Source: Stomoxys calcitrans
Taxonomy: Eukaryota; Arthropoda; Insecta; Diptera; Muscidae
Assembly (NCBI RefSeq): GCF_963082655.1
Contig: NC_081555.1
Span: forward strand, 177,118,944-177,182,943
Length of the DNA: 64,000 nucleotides
Direction: 5' to 3'
Part shown: positions 1 through 11,000 of the stretch, in pieces
How positions within the stretch are numbered: position 1 is the stretch's first letter
How the letters are laid out: the number at the start of each line of letters is the position of its first letter
The notes under the pieces: generated by a model
What the model saw: the letters and a program-made list of their open reading frames with translations, nothing else
Database searches by the model: none
Told to the model about the DNA's origin: nothing
Made by a program: the position numbers and the translations under genes

Positions 1-970
1 ATGTTTTTCGGCCTAGAGACGAAGCCTATTGAAATTGGAGAAAATCGGTTCAGATTTGGATATAGCTCCCATATATATGTTCGTCCGATTTACAGTAATA
101 CTGCAATAAAATGGTCATTTGTTAACCGATTCCCTCCCTGGGAGCTATATCCAAATCTGTATATATATATGTATATATTTAGATATATATATATAAATAT
201 ATATGAGAGCTATATCTAAATCTGAACCGATTTCCATGAAATTCAGTAATTCAATCCTTCTTGCCAAATTTCGAGGGAATCGGTTATATATATTGCCCGA
301 TTTTCACTCCTACAGCCACTGCAAGCGCATTTTTTGAGCAATCTTCCTAAAACTTCGTACAACGCTTTTTGACGACTGTCACAGTATGTGAGAAGTTTGC
401 TCGAAATCAGTTCAGATTTAGATATAGCAATATTGCAATAAAATGGTCTCTTGTAAACCGATTCTCTCAAAATTTGGCAGGAAGGATTTTCTCATGACTC
501 TCGACATTACATGGAAATAGGTTGAGATTTATAAATAGCTCTCATATATATAAATTTCAACTTCTAGAGTCACAGCAAGCGCATTTATTGACCCATCTTG
601 CCAACAATTTTGCAAAACGCTTTCCTCGAGGACTGTCACATTATCTGAGAAGTTAGCTCGAAATCGATTCAGATTTAGGTATAGCTCCCATATATATGTT
701 CGCCCGATTTTGAGAAATATTGCAAGAATGTTTTCAGTTCCTGCAAAAGTTTGAAAGAATCCGTTTATTCTTTCAAACTTTTGCAGGAAGGATTTTCTTA
801 TGACTCTCGATATTACTGGTGAAAATTTCGACAACTACCACATTATCAGAGAAGTTTGCTCGAAATCGGTTCAGAATTAGATATAGCTCCTATATATATG
901 TTCGTCAGTTTTTCTTTTATACAGCCCGACTTTTGTCCTTCCTTATTGGTTTTGTAATAAATTCTGTATG
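1..970. repeat. degenerate dispersed repeat with internal repetition ('family C')
   Basis: Four loosely repeated blocks share a core of the form 'gaaatcggttcagattt-gatatagctcccatatatatgttcg', near 42, 405, 655 and 850. Between them are variants of 'gcaggaaggattttctyatgactctcgayatta'. A related stretch occurs near 26630-26960. The short ORFs here are made of repeat sequence (runs of YIYIYE) and I see no gene. No termini or target duplication could be set. Confidence 0.6.
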
Positions 971-975
971 ATTGG

Positions 976-1230
976 GAGGCCACCGTAGCGCAGAGGTTAG
1001 CATGTCCGCCTATGACGCTGAACGCCTGGGTTCGATTCCTGGCGAGACCATCAGAAAATTTTTTTGGTTTTTCCCTCCTAATGCTGGCTACATCGGACTC
1101 GGCTCGGCTATAAAAAGGAGGGCCCTTATCATTGAGCTTATAAACTTGAATCGGACTGCGCTCATTGATGTGTGAGAAGTTGCCCCTGTTCCTTAGTGGA
1201 ATGTTCATGGGCAGAATTTGCATTTGCATG
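976..1230 (+). mobile_element. tRNA-derived SINE, copy 1 (internally deleted)
   Basis: The head has a tRNA-like internal RNA polymerase III promoter: an A-box-like 'tagcgcagaggttagcatg' and a B-box 'gggttcgattcctgg' about 50 bp later. The body ('aaaaaggagg...cccttatcattgagctt', 'cccctgttccttagtggaatgttcatggg') is shared with six other copies in the window. Compared with the copies at 32449 and 39311, this one lacks the middle segment that holds 'gtgaggtactatgccatg'. It is a non-autonomous retroposon, presumably copied by a LINE. Confidence 0.85.
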
Positions 1231-1409
1231 ACGTAGATACTGCCATTCTATAATGGACGAAATATTACCGTTGCGCTATTAAAGGGGCAATTTATCCTTT
1301 TTGAATCACCATGTTCTATTGATTTACATTCGAATTTAAAATGTTTTGAAGTGATCACTATTTAACCTTAATTTTTAGGACGCTTAGTTATAAATACTAC
1401 CAAATTAAG

Positions 1410-2111
1410 TTTTTGAACTGCAAATCGCCAATATGGACAATATTAGTTTAAAAGTTTCATGAATGAGATATTTATCTGCAAGTAAACTGGGATGCTAGTC
1501 TCTGTGATTGTTCGGCATCACAGATACCAATTAATAAATATGACAAAAATTAGCTACAAGCATGTGGGCATTAACAGAGCGATGGTAGTGGACAAGGAAG
1601 TTTGTAAAATTTAATTGCTTACACAATCTTTGAAACCTATATTTTAGAAATCCTTCTTATACCCACCAGCATAGGATGGGGGCATGCTAATTTAGTTGTT
1701 CCGTTTGTAATACCTTGAAATCTTTATCTAGACATCTATCAAGCAATGTTCGTCCGTCAGTTTTTGAACTGCAAATCGCCAATATGGACAATATTAGTTT
1801 AAAAGTTTCATGAATGAGATATTTATCTGCAAGTAAACTGGGATGCTAGTCTCTGTGATTGTTCGGCATCACAGATACCAATTAATAAATATGACAAAAA
1901 TGAGCTACAAGCATGTGGACGTTAACAGAGCGATGGTAGTGGACAAGAAAGTTTGTAAAATTTAATTGCTTACACAATCTTTGAAACCCATATTTTACAA
2001 ATCCTTTTTATACCCACCAGCATAGGATGGGGGCATGCTAATTTAGTTGTTCCGTTTGTAATACCTTGAAATTTTTATCTAGACATCGATCAAGCAATGT
2101 CCGTCCGACGG
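1410..2111. repeat. 351-bp near-identical tandem duplication
   Basis: Copy 1 (1410-1760) and copy 2 (1761-2111) both start with 'tttttgaactgcaaatcgcc' and stay in register to '...aagcaatgt(t/c)cgtccg', differing by scattered substitutions. Each contains 'tacccaccagcataggatgg', the edge of a dispersed element. Only the second copy continues into more of that element (to about 2290), so the duplication breakpoint lies inside the element. Confidence 0.9.
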
Positions 2112-2465
2112 TCCGTCCATCCCTTTACCAGTCGAAATCGCGAATGAAACGAATAAAGATATCCGCTTGAAATTTTGCAAAGATACTTTTCGTTAGGGAT
2201 TGCACATGGGACATATAGGTTTTGATTTGAATATAGCTCCCATATTAAATTGTCCTTCGATTTGACGTCTTGAGATTCGATCCGGCTGAATTCTACAGGT
2301 TTTACTTGTATAATTACTTTCTGTTTGATTTATTTTTATTTAAATAGTAATTTACCCTTTTTTCCAATAAAAAAAATATTTTGGCTTCTGTTTTCTTAAA
2401 ATAAATCCCTTCCCTGTCCCTTTATCCATTTTCAACTGTTACGCAGGATAATACAGTAAACAGGA

Positions 2466-2645
2466 TGTGTATCAAAATTTGTAACATAATTTTAGGCGCA
2501 TTTAAAAATGGTCTATTGTGACTTGCGTTGCCACTTTTCATATTCCTTTATTTAGAGTAAAGATACTGTGTATCAAAATCTGTAACATAATTATAGGCGC
2601 ATTCAAAAATGGTCTATTGTGACTTGCGTTGCCACTTGGCGAATA
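2466..2645. repeat. ~111-bp tandem duplication (second copy partial)
   Basis: 'tgtgtatcaaaat-tgtaacataatt' begins at 2466 and again at 2577. Both copies continue through 'aaaaatggtctattgtgac' and 'ttgcgttgccactt' with few differences. The second copy breaks off after about 70 bp. No coding content is visible. Confidence 0.8.
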
Positions 2646-2660
2646 AAGTCAACTATTCCT

Positions 2661-3480
2661 TTTTATACACTCCATCATAGGATGGGGGTATACTAATTTG
2701 TCATTCTGCTTTTAACTCCTCCAAATATTCGTCTGAGACCCCATAAAGTATACAAATTCTGGACCGGATGACATTTAAAGCGATCTAGCCATGTCCGTCC
2801 ATCTTTCTGTCGAAAGCACGCTAACTTTCGAAGGAGTGAAGCTAGACGCTTGATACAAATACTTCCTATTAGTGTAGGTCGGATGGGATTGTAAATGGGC
2901 CATATCGGTCCATGTTTTGATATAACTGCCCTATTAACCGATCCTGGATCTTGACTTCTTGAAGGGCACAATTATTATCCGATTTGGCTGCATTTTGGCA
3001 TGAGGTGTTTTGTTATGATTTTCAATAACTGCGCTAAATATGTTTCGTTTTGAATTCCAACAACTGTGTTGAGTTTGGTTCAAATCGGTTTATAATCTGA
3101 TATAGCTGCCATATAAACCGATATTAAATTTGGACTTCTTAAGCCACTAGAGGGCGCAATTCTTATCCAATTTGGCTGAAATTTTGCGTGACGTGCTTTG
3201 TTATGACTTCCAACAACTGTGTCAAATAAGGTTGAAGTCGGTCCATAACCTGATATAGCTGCCATATAAACCGATCTGGGATCTTGACTTCTTGAGCCTC
3301 TGGAGGGTGCAATTATTATCAGATTTGCCCATAGCCTGATACAGCTCCCCTTTAAAACGGTCTTCTATTTTTCCTTTTGAGCCCCTAAAGGCCGAAATTC
3401 TTATTCGATTTGGCTGAAATTTTACACCATGACTTCTACCATGGTCTCGAACATTCAGTTCAATTATGATCCGAATCGAA
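2661..3480 (-). mobile_element. dispersed family B element, truncated
   Basis: It opens with 'tacactccatcataggatgg' and carries the family landmarks 'gaccccataaagtatac', 'ctagccatgtccgtccatc' and repeated 'gatatagctgccatataaaccgat...cttgacttcttgagcc' blocks. It lacks the palindromic 'ttcggcccggccgaa' end seen in the copies at 25250, 46235 and 55445, so it is truncated on the right. No ORF of its own. Confidence 0.75.
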
Positions 3481-4339
3481 CCATAGGCCTGTATATCATT
3501 TCTTTTTTTTTTTTGTACCATCACAATCTTACCTTCATATTTCATAAGAAATGATAGTTTTTTAGTATTTCCTTTGAATCTTAAGCGTAAAAACGAATTA
3601 ATTTTTTTCACATATTTTTCATTTCCAATCATTTTTATATGGAGTTTAACAGTTGTTTATGTGAAAAGACGAACAGAGTACCAACCCTAATCAAGTGACC
3701 GCGATCAAAAAATTACAACTCACTTTGTTTTACTCTTTCATCACTCTTTCTTCTCGGCAGCGATGACCTTTTGCCCGAAATTACTTTTAAAACATAATAA
3801 AAAATTCTTATCTTTATAATAAAGCTGAATTCTAGGAAATTACAAGCATTTATTTCTTCTTGAGAATCATGTTTTAAAGGAACCGATATTCAATTCATTG
3901 TGAAATTCCGTAAATGGCAACTCTATATGAAATATTTGTTGCACACTTTCAGGCGCTCGCTATATTAACGAATTCAGACCAATCCTAATTTTCAAAATTC
4001 AAAGTAAAATTCCTCCTTCAGAATAAAGCAAATATATATGTACGTTGATCAATGATCAGTTTTGCTAATACGTTTATTTTTTTTTTATTATAATACGTTA
4101 TTATTTTTTAAATATTGTGAATAAAATTTGCATTTAAAATTGAATATAAAACAAAACATATTCTTAGAGAAATATGTTTGTATGTAGCATGCATGCTAAT
4201 GTGTACATATGCCTGCAGCAGTACTAATGTGAGTATCATGAGTTTCTATATAGTATAAATATTGCATATCGTTTTGTAATCAATTAATGAATGGCCTTTG
4301 TTTTCAAAAATAAATAATTTTTTTAATTATCATTAATGA
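3481..4339. other. AT-rich 3' flank of highwire, no gene seen
   Basis: This stretch has long A/T runs and no coding signal. On the minus strand, possible polyadenylation hexamers (AATAAA) lie at 4073-4078 and 4084-4089, about 250 bp beyond the second highwire stop codon. They could end the highwire 3' UTR. Mixed runs such as the T-run near 3490 suggest old retroposed material, but nothing identifiable remains. Confidence 0.4.
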
Positions 4340-4528
4340 CTAGTCATAATCATCATCATCGCTGGCTTCCTCCAAATGCAGACAATGACGATTATCCAAT
4401 TCTTCCAATTGCACTTCAATGAAATCTTGATCGCCACCACCACCAACAATGATGCCGCCACCAGGCACACCGCCACCTCCACAATCACCACTGCCACGTC
4501 GCACATCCATAAAGAGATCAATGTGATG
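4340..4528 (-). CDS. hiw: candidate stop-codon readthrough extension of Highwire (62 codons)
   Basis: After the TAG at 4529-4531, at the position where human MYCBP2 also ends, the same frame stays open for 62 codons to a second TAG at 4340-4342. The encoded tail starts HHIDLFMDVRRGSGDC, has two glycine-rich runs, then DQDFIEVQLEELDNRHC and an acidic end (EEASDDDDYD). Base composition is balanced and codon-like up to the second stop, then turns abruptly AT-rich. The first stop is followed by C (TAG C), a context linked to leaky termination in Drosophila. Alternatives are a lineage-specific Gln-to-stop change or chance. I infer possible readthrough; it is not shown. Confidence 0.55.
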   Translation of the reverse strand, partial: HHIDLFMDVRRGSGDCGGGGVPGGGIIVGGGGDQDFIEVQLEELDNRHCLHLEEASDDDDYD

Positions 4529-5012
4529 CTAAAATGTCTGGGCATTACGGCAGACACCACACCCTAAGGCAAATTCCTCACCAGTGGGTGGATGTATTAC
4601 ATGAAGGGGACATTCTTCGCCCATCAGCTGTTTGGCCTTGGGCCCAGCTGGACATTGGGGTAATTTATTTTTCGGTATATTTGTTAGACGCTGAAAATCA
4701 TCGTGACACGTATCGCAAAAGTGAGTGGTGCCAAAGCAAAAGAATACGGCCACCGAACAGCAGTAGCGGCATTTATATTCTAGAAAATCAGTACCATGTT
4801 TGGGACACATTTGGGCACGAGCCACATCGGAACAACCGCCACAAACCAATTCTTCGGGATTGAATTTCTCTCCAATTTCTACATCACAGCGAGCCTCACC
4901 ACCATAATAGGCCTTTTGGCATTTAAAGCAAACATAGTAGGCATAACGATCCATGGCTAAATTTGTTAAGTCTCGACTTTCGGTGTCCTTGACAATGCCC
5001 TCGTATTTAATG
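4529..5012 (-). CDS. hiw: highwire exon (last): tandem-cysteine catalytic domain
   Basis: The exon follows a 'tttcag' acceptor and its first base completes an Arg codon begun in the RING exon. It encodes [16 protein letters not shown], then [12 protein letters not shown] and the Cys-rich TC domain. By alignment with human MYCBP2, the Cys of GGEARCD matches the downstream relay cysteine C4520 and the Cys of [10 protein letters not shown] matches C4572. The Phe, His and Phe of the threonine-binding pocket (F4578, H4583, F4586) are kept in [11 protein letters not shown]. The mechanism should therefore be intact: ubiquitin relay between two cysteines and esterification of Thr. The frame ends [10 protein letters not shown] then TAG. 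Confidence 0.96.
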
Positions 5013-8000
5013 CTGAAAGATATGGGAAAAATAATATTTTTGAGGATGATATTAACATGAATAAAAAAAATCGTTTATTCGACTGCGCCAAAGATTGGAG
5101 CTCCAAAGTCAGGCATTCAAAGAATCTAAGAGTAGACCTAATCAAAACGTCTGGAGTACGCTTTCACATTTCAAACATGCATTTTTTTAAGGGAAAGGGA
5201 GACACGACAAACCCAATACTAATACTCTACTCGTACTCTACGCTACCCACTCGTACTCCACTCTAACTACTCTTACTCTACTCTTACTCTACTTATACTC
5301 TACTCTTACTCTACTCTTACTGTACTCTTACTGTACTCTTACTCTACTCTTACCCTACTCTTACTCTACTCTTACTCTACTCTTACTCTACTCTTACTCT
5401 ACTCTTACTCTACTCTTACTCTACTCTTACTCTCCTCTTACTCTACTCTTACTCTACTCTTACTCTACTCTTACTCTACTCTTACTCTACTCTTACTCTA
5501 CTCTTACTCTACTCTTACTCTACTCTTACTCTACTCTTACTCTACTCTTACTCTACTCTTACTCTACTCTTACTCTATTCTTACTCTACTCTTACTCTAC
5601 TCTTACTCTACTCTTACTCTACTCTTACTCTACTCTTACTCTACTCTTACTCTACTCTTACTCTACTCTTACTCTACTCTTACTCTACTCTTACTCTACT
5701 CTTACTCTACTCTTACTCTTACTCTACTCTTACTCTACTCTTACTCTTACTCTACTCTTACTCTACTCGTACTCTACTCGTACTCTACTCGTACTCTACT
5801 CGTACTCTTACTCTACTCTTACTCTACTCGTACTCTACTCGTACTCAACTCGCACCCTACCGTACTCTACGTGTAATCTGCTCTACTCGCACTCTACTCA
5901 TACACTACTCGTACTCTACTCGCACTTTACTCATACCTTACTTATAATCTACTCGTACTCTAATCGTACTTTTCTGGTACTCAACTTGTACTCGTACTCT
6001 ATTCGTACTCCTACTCCATTTATACTCTCTTCCACTCCTACTCTGTTCGTACTCTCATCCCACTCTATTTCTAATCCTTCTCTACTACTACTCATAGTCT
6101 TCTCTCACTCTATTCCTACTCTTCTCTTCAAATTCACTAATTAATTACATACCGCATTTGAGCTTTTCGTTTGACATCTTGCTTCAGAGCATTAATGGGC
6201 TCCAAGATTTCCGCCAACATGGGATGCTTTATATCAGCCTTGCATATGGGACACAAAGAAAATCCAAAAGTAATGCGGGGACCACTCCAGCGTTTCTCCA
6301 AAACAGCTTTGCAACAATGGAAATGGAAAACATGGCCGCATTCCAACTAGAAATCAAATTTAGGAAAATAAAGTTAGAAAATTGTTCTGGAAATCATTAA
6401 AAAAAAACCTTTCGTACCTGTATCGAAGGAGCACAGGCCAAAGCCTCAACAAAGCATATCATGCACATATCATCAGCATCCTGTGTCAGTTTGGGATCAT
6501 TCAAGCCATCGGCCACATTATTCTCGCGAGCGTGACACACATGTTGCAGACAGGGCAAACATTTCTTCTCATTGACCACACCACCACAAACATGACCACA
6601 CGATTTGGTTTTCAAGCAGGAGTTGGCAGCATATTCCTGGCATTGGGCATCCGCACAGACATTGCCAATTTCCAAGAGACCAGAATTTCCTGTAATGCCA
6701 CAGAAGCGACAGCGACCCACAGAGTCCTGGGCTCCTGAAATAATAGTATGGCTGCCATCACGAAACTCCACCATGCCCTTGAGGGTTTTGGAATCAGCCA
6801 AGGCCAAAAGCCAGAAAAGTTTAGTGCGACCACAAGACTCATGAAGTTCGACACGTATGGCTTCCTCTTCTTCTTTGCAAACCTAGAGGGAATACCAATT
6901 TATTGGGGTCTCTTGATTACCTGTTTAAAGTCTTACCGTTCTTTTGTGAGTTCTGGTCTTGCGATTCAAATGCAGAAAACGATCGCAGTCTCCACACAGG
7001 GAACCACAACTTTCACACTGTATAATGGCCGAAGTTTCACCATCATCGTGATTGCTGCACATGGGACGGGTATCTGATATGGTCCACTGGCCAGAGGATA
7101 ACTTCTCCACATGATCATTGTCCAGCACACAGAGACTGGCCAAAGCCAACCATAAGGTGGCCGTTTTTACACAATTCTCCGGGCAACGGAATATCTCATC
7201 CAAACGGGTTAAATTCAAAACCGCCTCAGCTATGGCAGCTTTGGTCATTTGAGACCATTTCTCACCTAGCTTGCCCTGCCAAGAAAGAAACATCAAAAAT
7301 TAATACACCAAGTTGAGACATTAACCCATTTCTCTTACCGTTGCCAAATCTCTGATAAGCGAAATTATGCTCTCCGCCTGCTTGGTTGGTATAACTCCAT
7401 TTAAGAACCATCTTTGATTGAGATTTTTGGTGGTCTCCTTCTTCACCTCCCTATGGATGGAGCGTGAAGTTTTCATTTCCATAGCCCGCTCATATTCAAA
7501 ACCGTATTCCGTGCGAGAGAATGAATCTTCCGCTTCAGCAGTCACATGTTCCGCACTCATATGCATTTTTATCGTCTTTAGCAAATGCACCGACAAGTCC
7601 AAAGAATTGTAGAGGCGTATGAAAGAAGGAGTCTTTTCCATATTTGATTTGCCCCCAGCACTTTTAACCTTTACCTGTAACTGCAAAGATTTAGCTATGA
7701 CCGCCAGGAATATGTCCAAGAGACCCAAGCTATCCATATCGAAATCTATGGCTATCTGATGGGCTATATTATAATCCGAAGGTGGCAAACGATGTACTCC
7801 CAAAATATCTGCAAAAGTTGCCGGAGAGATTTCTGGCAAGATACGCCTTAACAAGGAGGTGACCTGGCGCTGCACACGATCACTGCCAGTATGCAAGAGA
7901 CTCAACAAATCTTTAATCAAGCCATGTTGATGGGAGAGATAAGAGCGGCCCACAACACTGCCCGACAAGGCCAAAACCATGCTCAACATCTCAAAGCAAT

Positions 8001-11000
8001 AGGTGTCCGCCGTGCGTCCCCTTTCAGAAGTGGCATCCGTTTTGGATTCTTGGCCATTTGAACCAGTACCATTAGGATCCCGCAAAGAATTGGCTAAATT
8101 GACAGCGTCCCAGTCTTCTCTGGCCCTTCGAGCCTCCTTTTTTATGGCATGTACAATATGAACTATGACCTGCTTTTGCAAATGAGACAGCTTACTGCGC
8201 GAGAATAGAATTCCCACCATGTGCTCGCGTAGGTCGAGAGAGTCTGCCAGTATTGAGTTGGCACTGGTATCCATGCCCAAGGCATTTTGCGATAGACTTT
8301 TGCCAATAACACCAGCACTCTCGTCATTTGCGGGCTCCAAACTAATAAGTTTTCCAAATACTTGACCTAAAAAATTAAAAGAAGAAAACATGAAAAATTA
8401 AAAAGAAGTAAAAAGGCGTTAAGTTCGGCCCGGCCGAACTTTGAATACCCACCAATCTGAACCGATGAACTGAAACCGATCTGAACCATATACGACACGG
8501 ATGTCGAAAAGCCTAACATTAGTCACTGTGTCAAATTTCAGCGAAATCGGATTCATTACTTTCCCTCTTTGGGGCCAAGTTTTTAAATCGAGAGATCGGT
8601 TTATATGACAGCTACATTCTAATCTGGACCGATCTGGGGCGAATTGAAAAGGGCTGTTGAAGGGCCTAACACAACTCATTGTCCCAAATTTCGGCGAATT
8701 CGGACAATAAATGCGCCTTTTATGGGCCCAAGACTCTTAATCGCCGGATCGGTCTATATGGGGCCTATATCAAGATATAGTCCGATATAGCCCATCTTCG
8801 AACTTAACCTGTTTTGGACAAAAAAAGAATCTGTGCAAAGTTTCAGCTCAATATCTCTATTTTTGAAGACTGGAGCGTGATTCAACAGAAAGACGGACGG
8901 ACATGGCTAGATCATCTTAGATTTTTACGCTGATCAAAAATATATATACTTTATGGGGTCGGAAATGGATATTTCGATGTGTTGCAAACGGAATGACAAA
9001 ATGAATATACCCCATTCTTCGAAATACTTGGAAGTCTTATGATACTGAACTTTGAAGAGTTTCAATAAAACTTTCGCAAATTGCTGAAAAATATTAATTA
9101 GGGTAAAATGCCTAGGGCAATACTTAAACAGGGTTGGAACCTCCCGTTGCGAAGTTTCGGGGAACTGGGCCTTGCTTTAATTTTTATAACAAATTCCAAG
9201 TCTACTTCCGAATGCCTTTCATTCTTATAGTAGTGATAGATCTATTGTTGATAGATCAATATATGCCCGTTTTAAGCACTTTTTGGGAAGGGGCGTTCCC
9301 TCAAGACCTTGTTCCCATAATAAAAAATCAGATTTGCGTTATTGGGTAGCTATTAGGGGATAAACAAAAATTCGCTTATCTCTGAAATATGTCGAATATA
9401 TGGCAAAACATTGAGTACCCCTCACTTTCAATACACTTTGTATAAAGGTCGCACAGTGGGCCAAATGGCAAAAAAATTGGAAATAAGTCTACAACTTTTT
9501 ATCTGTTGATTTTAGCCATACAAAATGTTCTAGACATTTGTAGAGGAGGACATAGGCTTTCAGAAAAGTGCTGTTGTTGGTCCATATCTTTAATACAGGG
9601 TGAGCTACAGGGTGTGAAAGTTGACCACTTTTGACTTCTCCAAGCTTCTGGGGGCCATAACTTTTGATCTACTCAACCGATTTACATGATTTAGGACTCT
9701 AGAGAAAGAGCTTGACAAGATCTAAAAAACTTATGCATAAAGTACCATGCCATCGTGTACTGTTAAGGAGTTATGAATTGTTTAATTTTAAAATATGAAA
9801 ATTTGGCCTTGGTTTTTTTCAGTGTTTTTTTAATAACTCCGTCAATTTTAAAGCTATAAACTTCATACTTCACACAAATTATGCCAGCATATGTGTGCAT
9901 AAAATACAAAAGGAATCACGTGAATATCTTTGGCGGTTTAAAAATGGCATCGTTTTCAATATGAAAAATATTTTTTTTGTCAAAAAATTGCAAAATTTTT
10001 CAAAAAAGATACTCCCATTTCCTTTAAGTTTTCGCAAACTTTGGCCGTCAAAGCATTATCATTTCTTTCCATTTTCACAAAGTCGAGGTATTAAGAAAAG
10101 TTTTAAGTGCTAATTTGGCTAATTTCGATATCAAACAACACCGTTATCTTAAGACCAAAATGGCCAATTTTTTTACTAAACTTCAAAAGTTTCTCACTGG
10201 AAAAAAAGTTCCACGGGGATTTTTTCGCTTTTTTTGAACTTAAATGAAAGCTTAAAATGTTCCCAACATTTTAAGGTATGTCTCGCCATATCCTAGCCAT
10301 AAATGAGATCGTAGCGATCAAAATACTGAAAAAAGTCAATTTTCAAGTAGTGCTATATTCATTGCTAAAAAACAAGTATTACGTCACATTTTATTGCAAA
10401 GATGTTAAATAAACTTTTATTTGGTAACACTTCTTCTACAAAACACAAAAAGAATCATGGAAATATCTCTATTCTATTCCATTTTATGGAACCGGCAATA
10501 AAAAAGTCAATTTTTCAAAAAAGTCGAATTTCCCAAATTTTGTTTTTGTTGTCCTAATTGCACATGACACACTATAGCCATATTTACGCAACATACCTTA
10601 TCGTAAAGGAAATTTTCATACCTTTCCAACGATGTATAAAACATTTCTCAACTCGGATTCTATCTACTCTAAAATTCATTTACACTTCATTAAACTCTAT
10701 ATAAAAATGTCTATTTGTGAAATGGAACCTTATATGGGGCCTACACTAAAACATTGATAGATTTGCCCAGGGTTTACAATACAAATGTGTTAGAATAAAA
10801 AAAGGTCTCCTGCCAAAGTTTAAAAAAATTGGAATAAAAATATGTGTTTTAGAGCGAAAACACTTCGCATCGGCGTGCGTTTGTATAGTACCTACATCTA
10901 TTTTTAATGTAAGCTGATGATTTTTGAATAAAAAGTAACCTAGAAATATACCTGCATATATATATATATTTGTGTTAAGATTTGATGCAGACAAATGTTA

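Noticed and set aside
976..1050. True tRNA gene
   Set aside because: A and B boxes are present, but the sequence recurs with a common ~200-bp tail in seven places and the arms do not pair as a clean cloverleaf by eye; it is a SINE head.
4333..4560. 75-aa minus-strand ORF starting [10 protein letters not shown]
   Set aside because: A different frame from highwire. The Highwire frame (after TAG) gives the coherent, acidic-ended tail; this one is its out-of-frame shadow.
9895..10113. 72-aa ORF present identically at 9895-10113 (+) and 14139-14357 (-)
   Set aside because: Duplicated only because it lies in the transposon's inverted repeats; low-complexity content, no domain, no independent start context.
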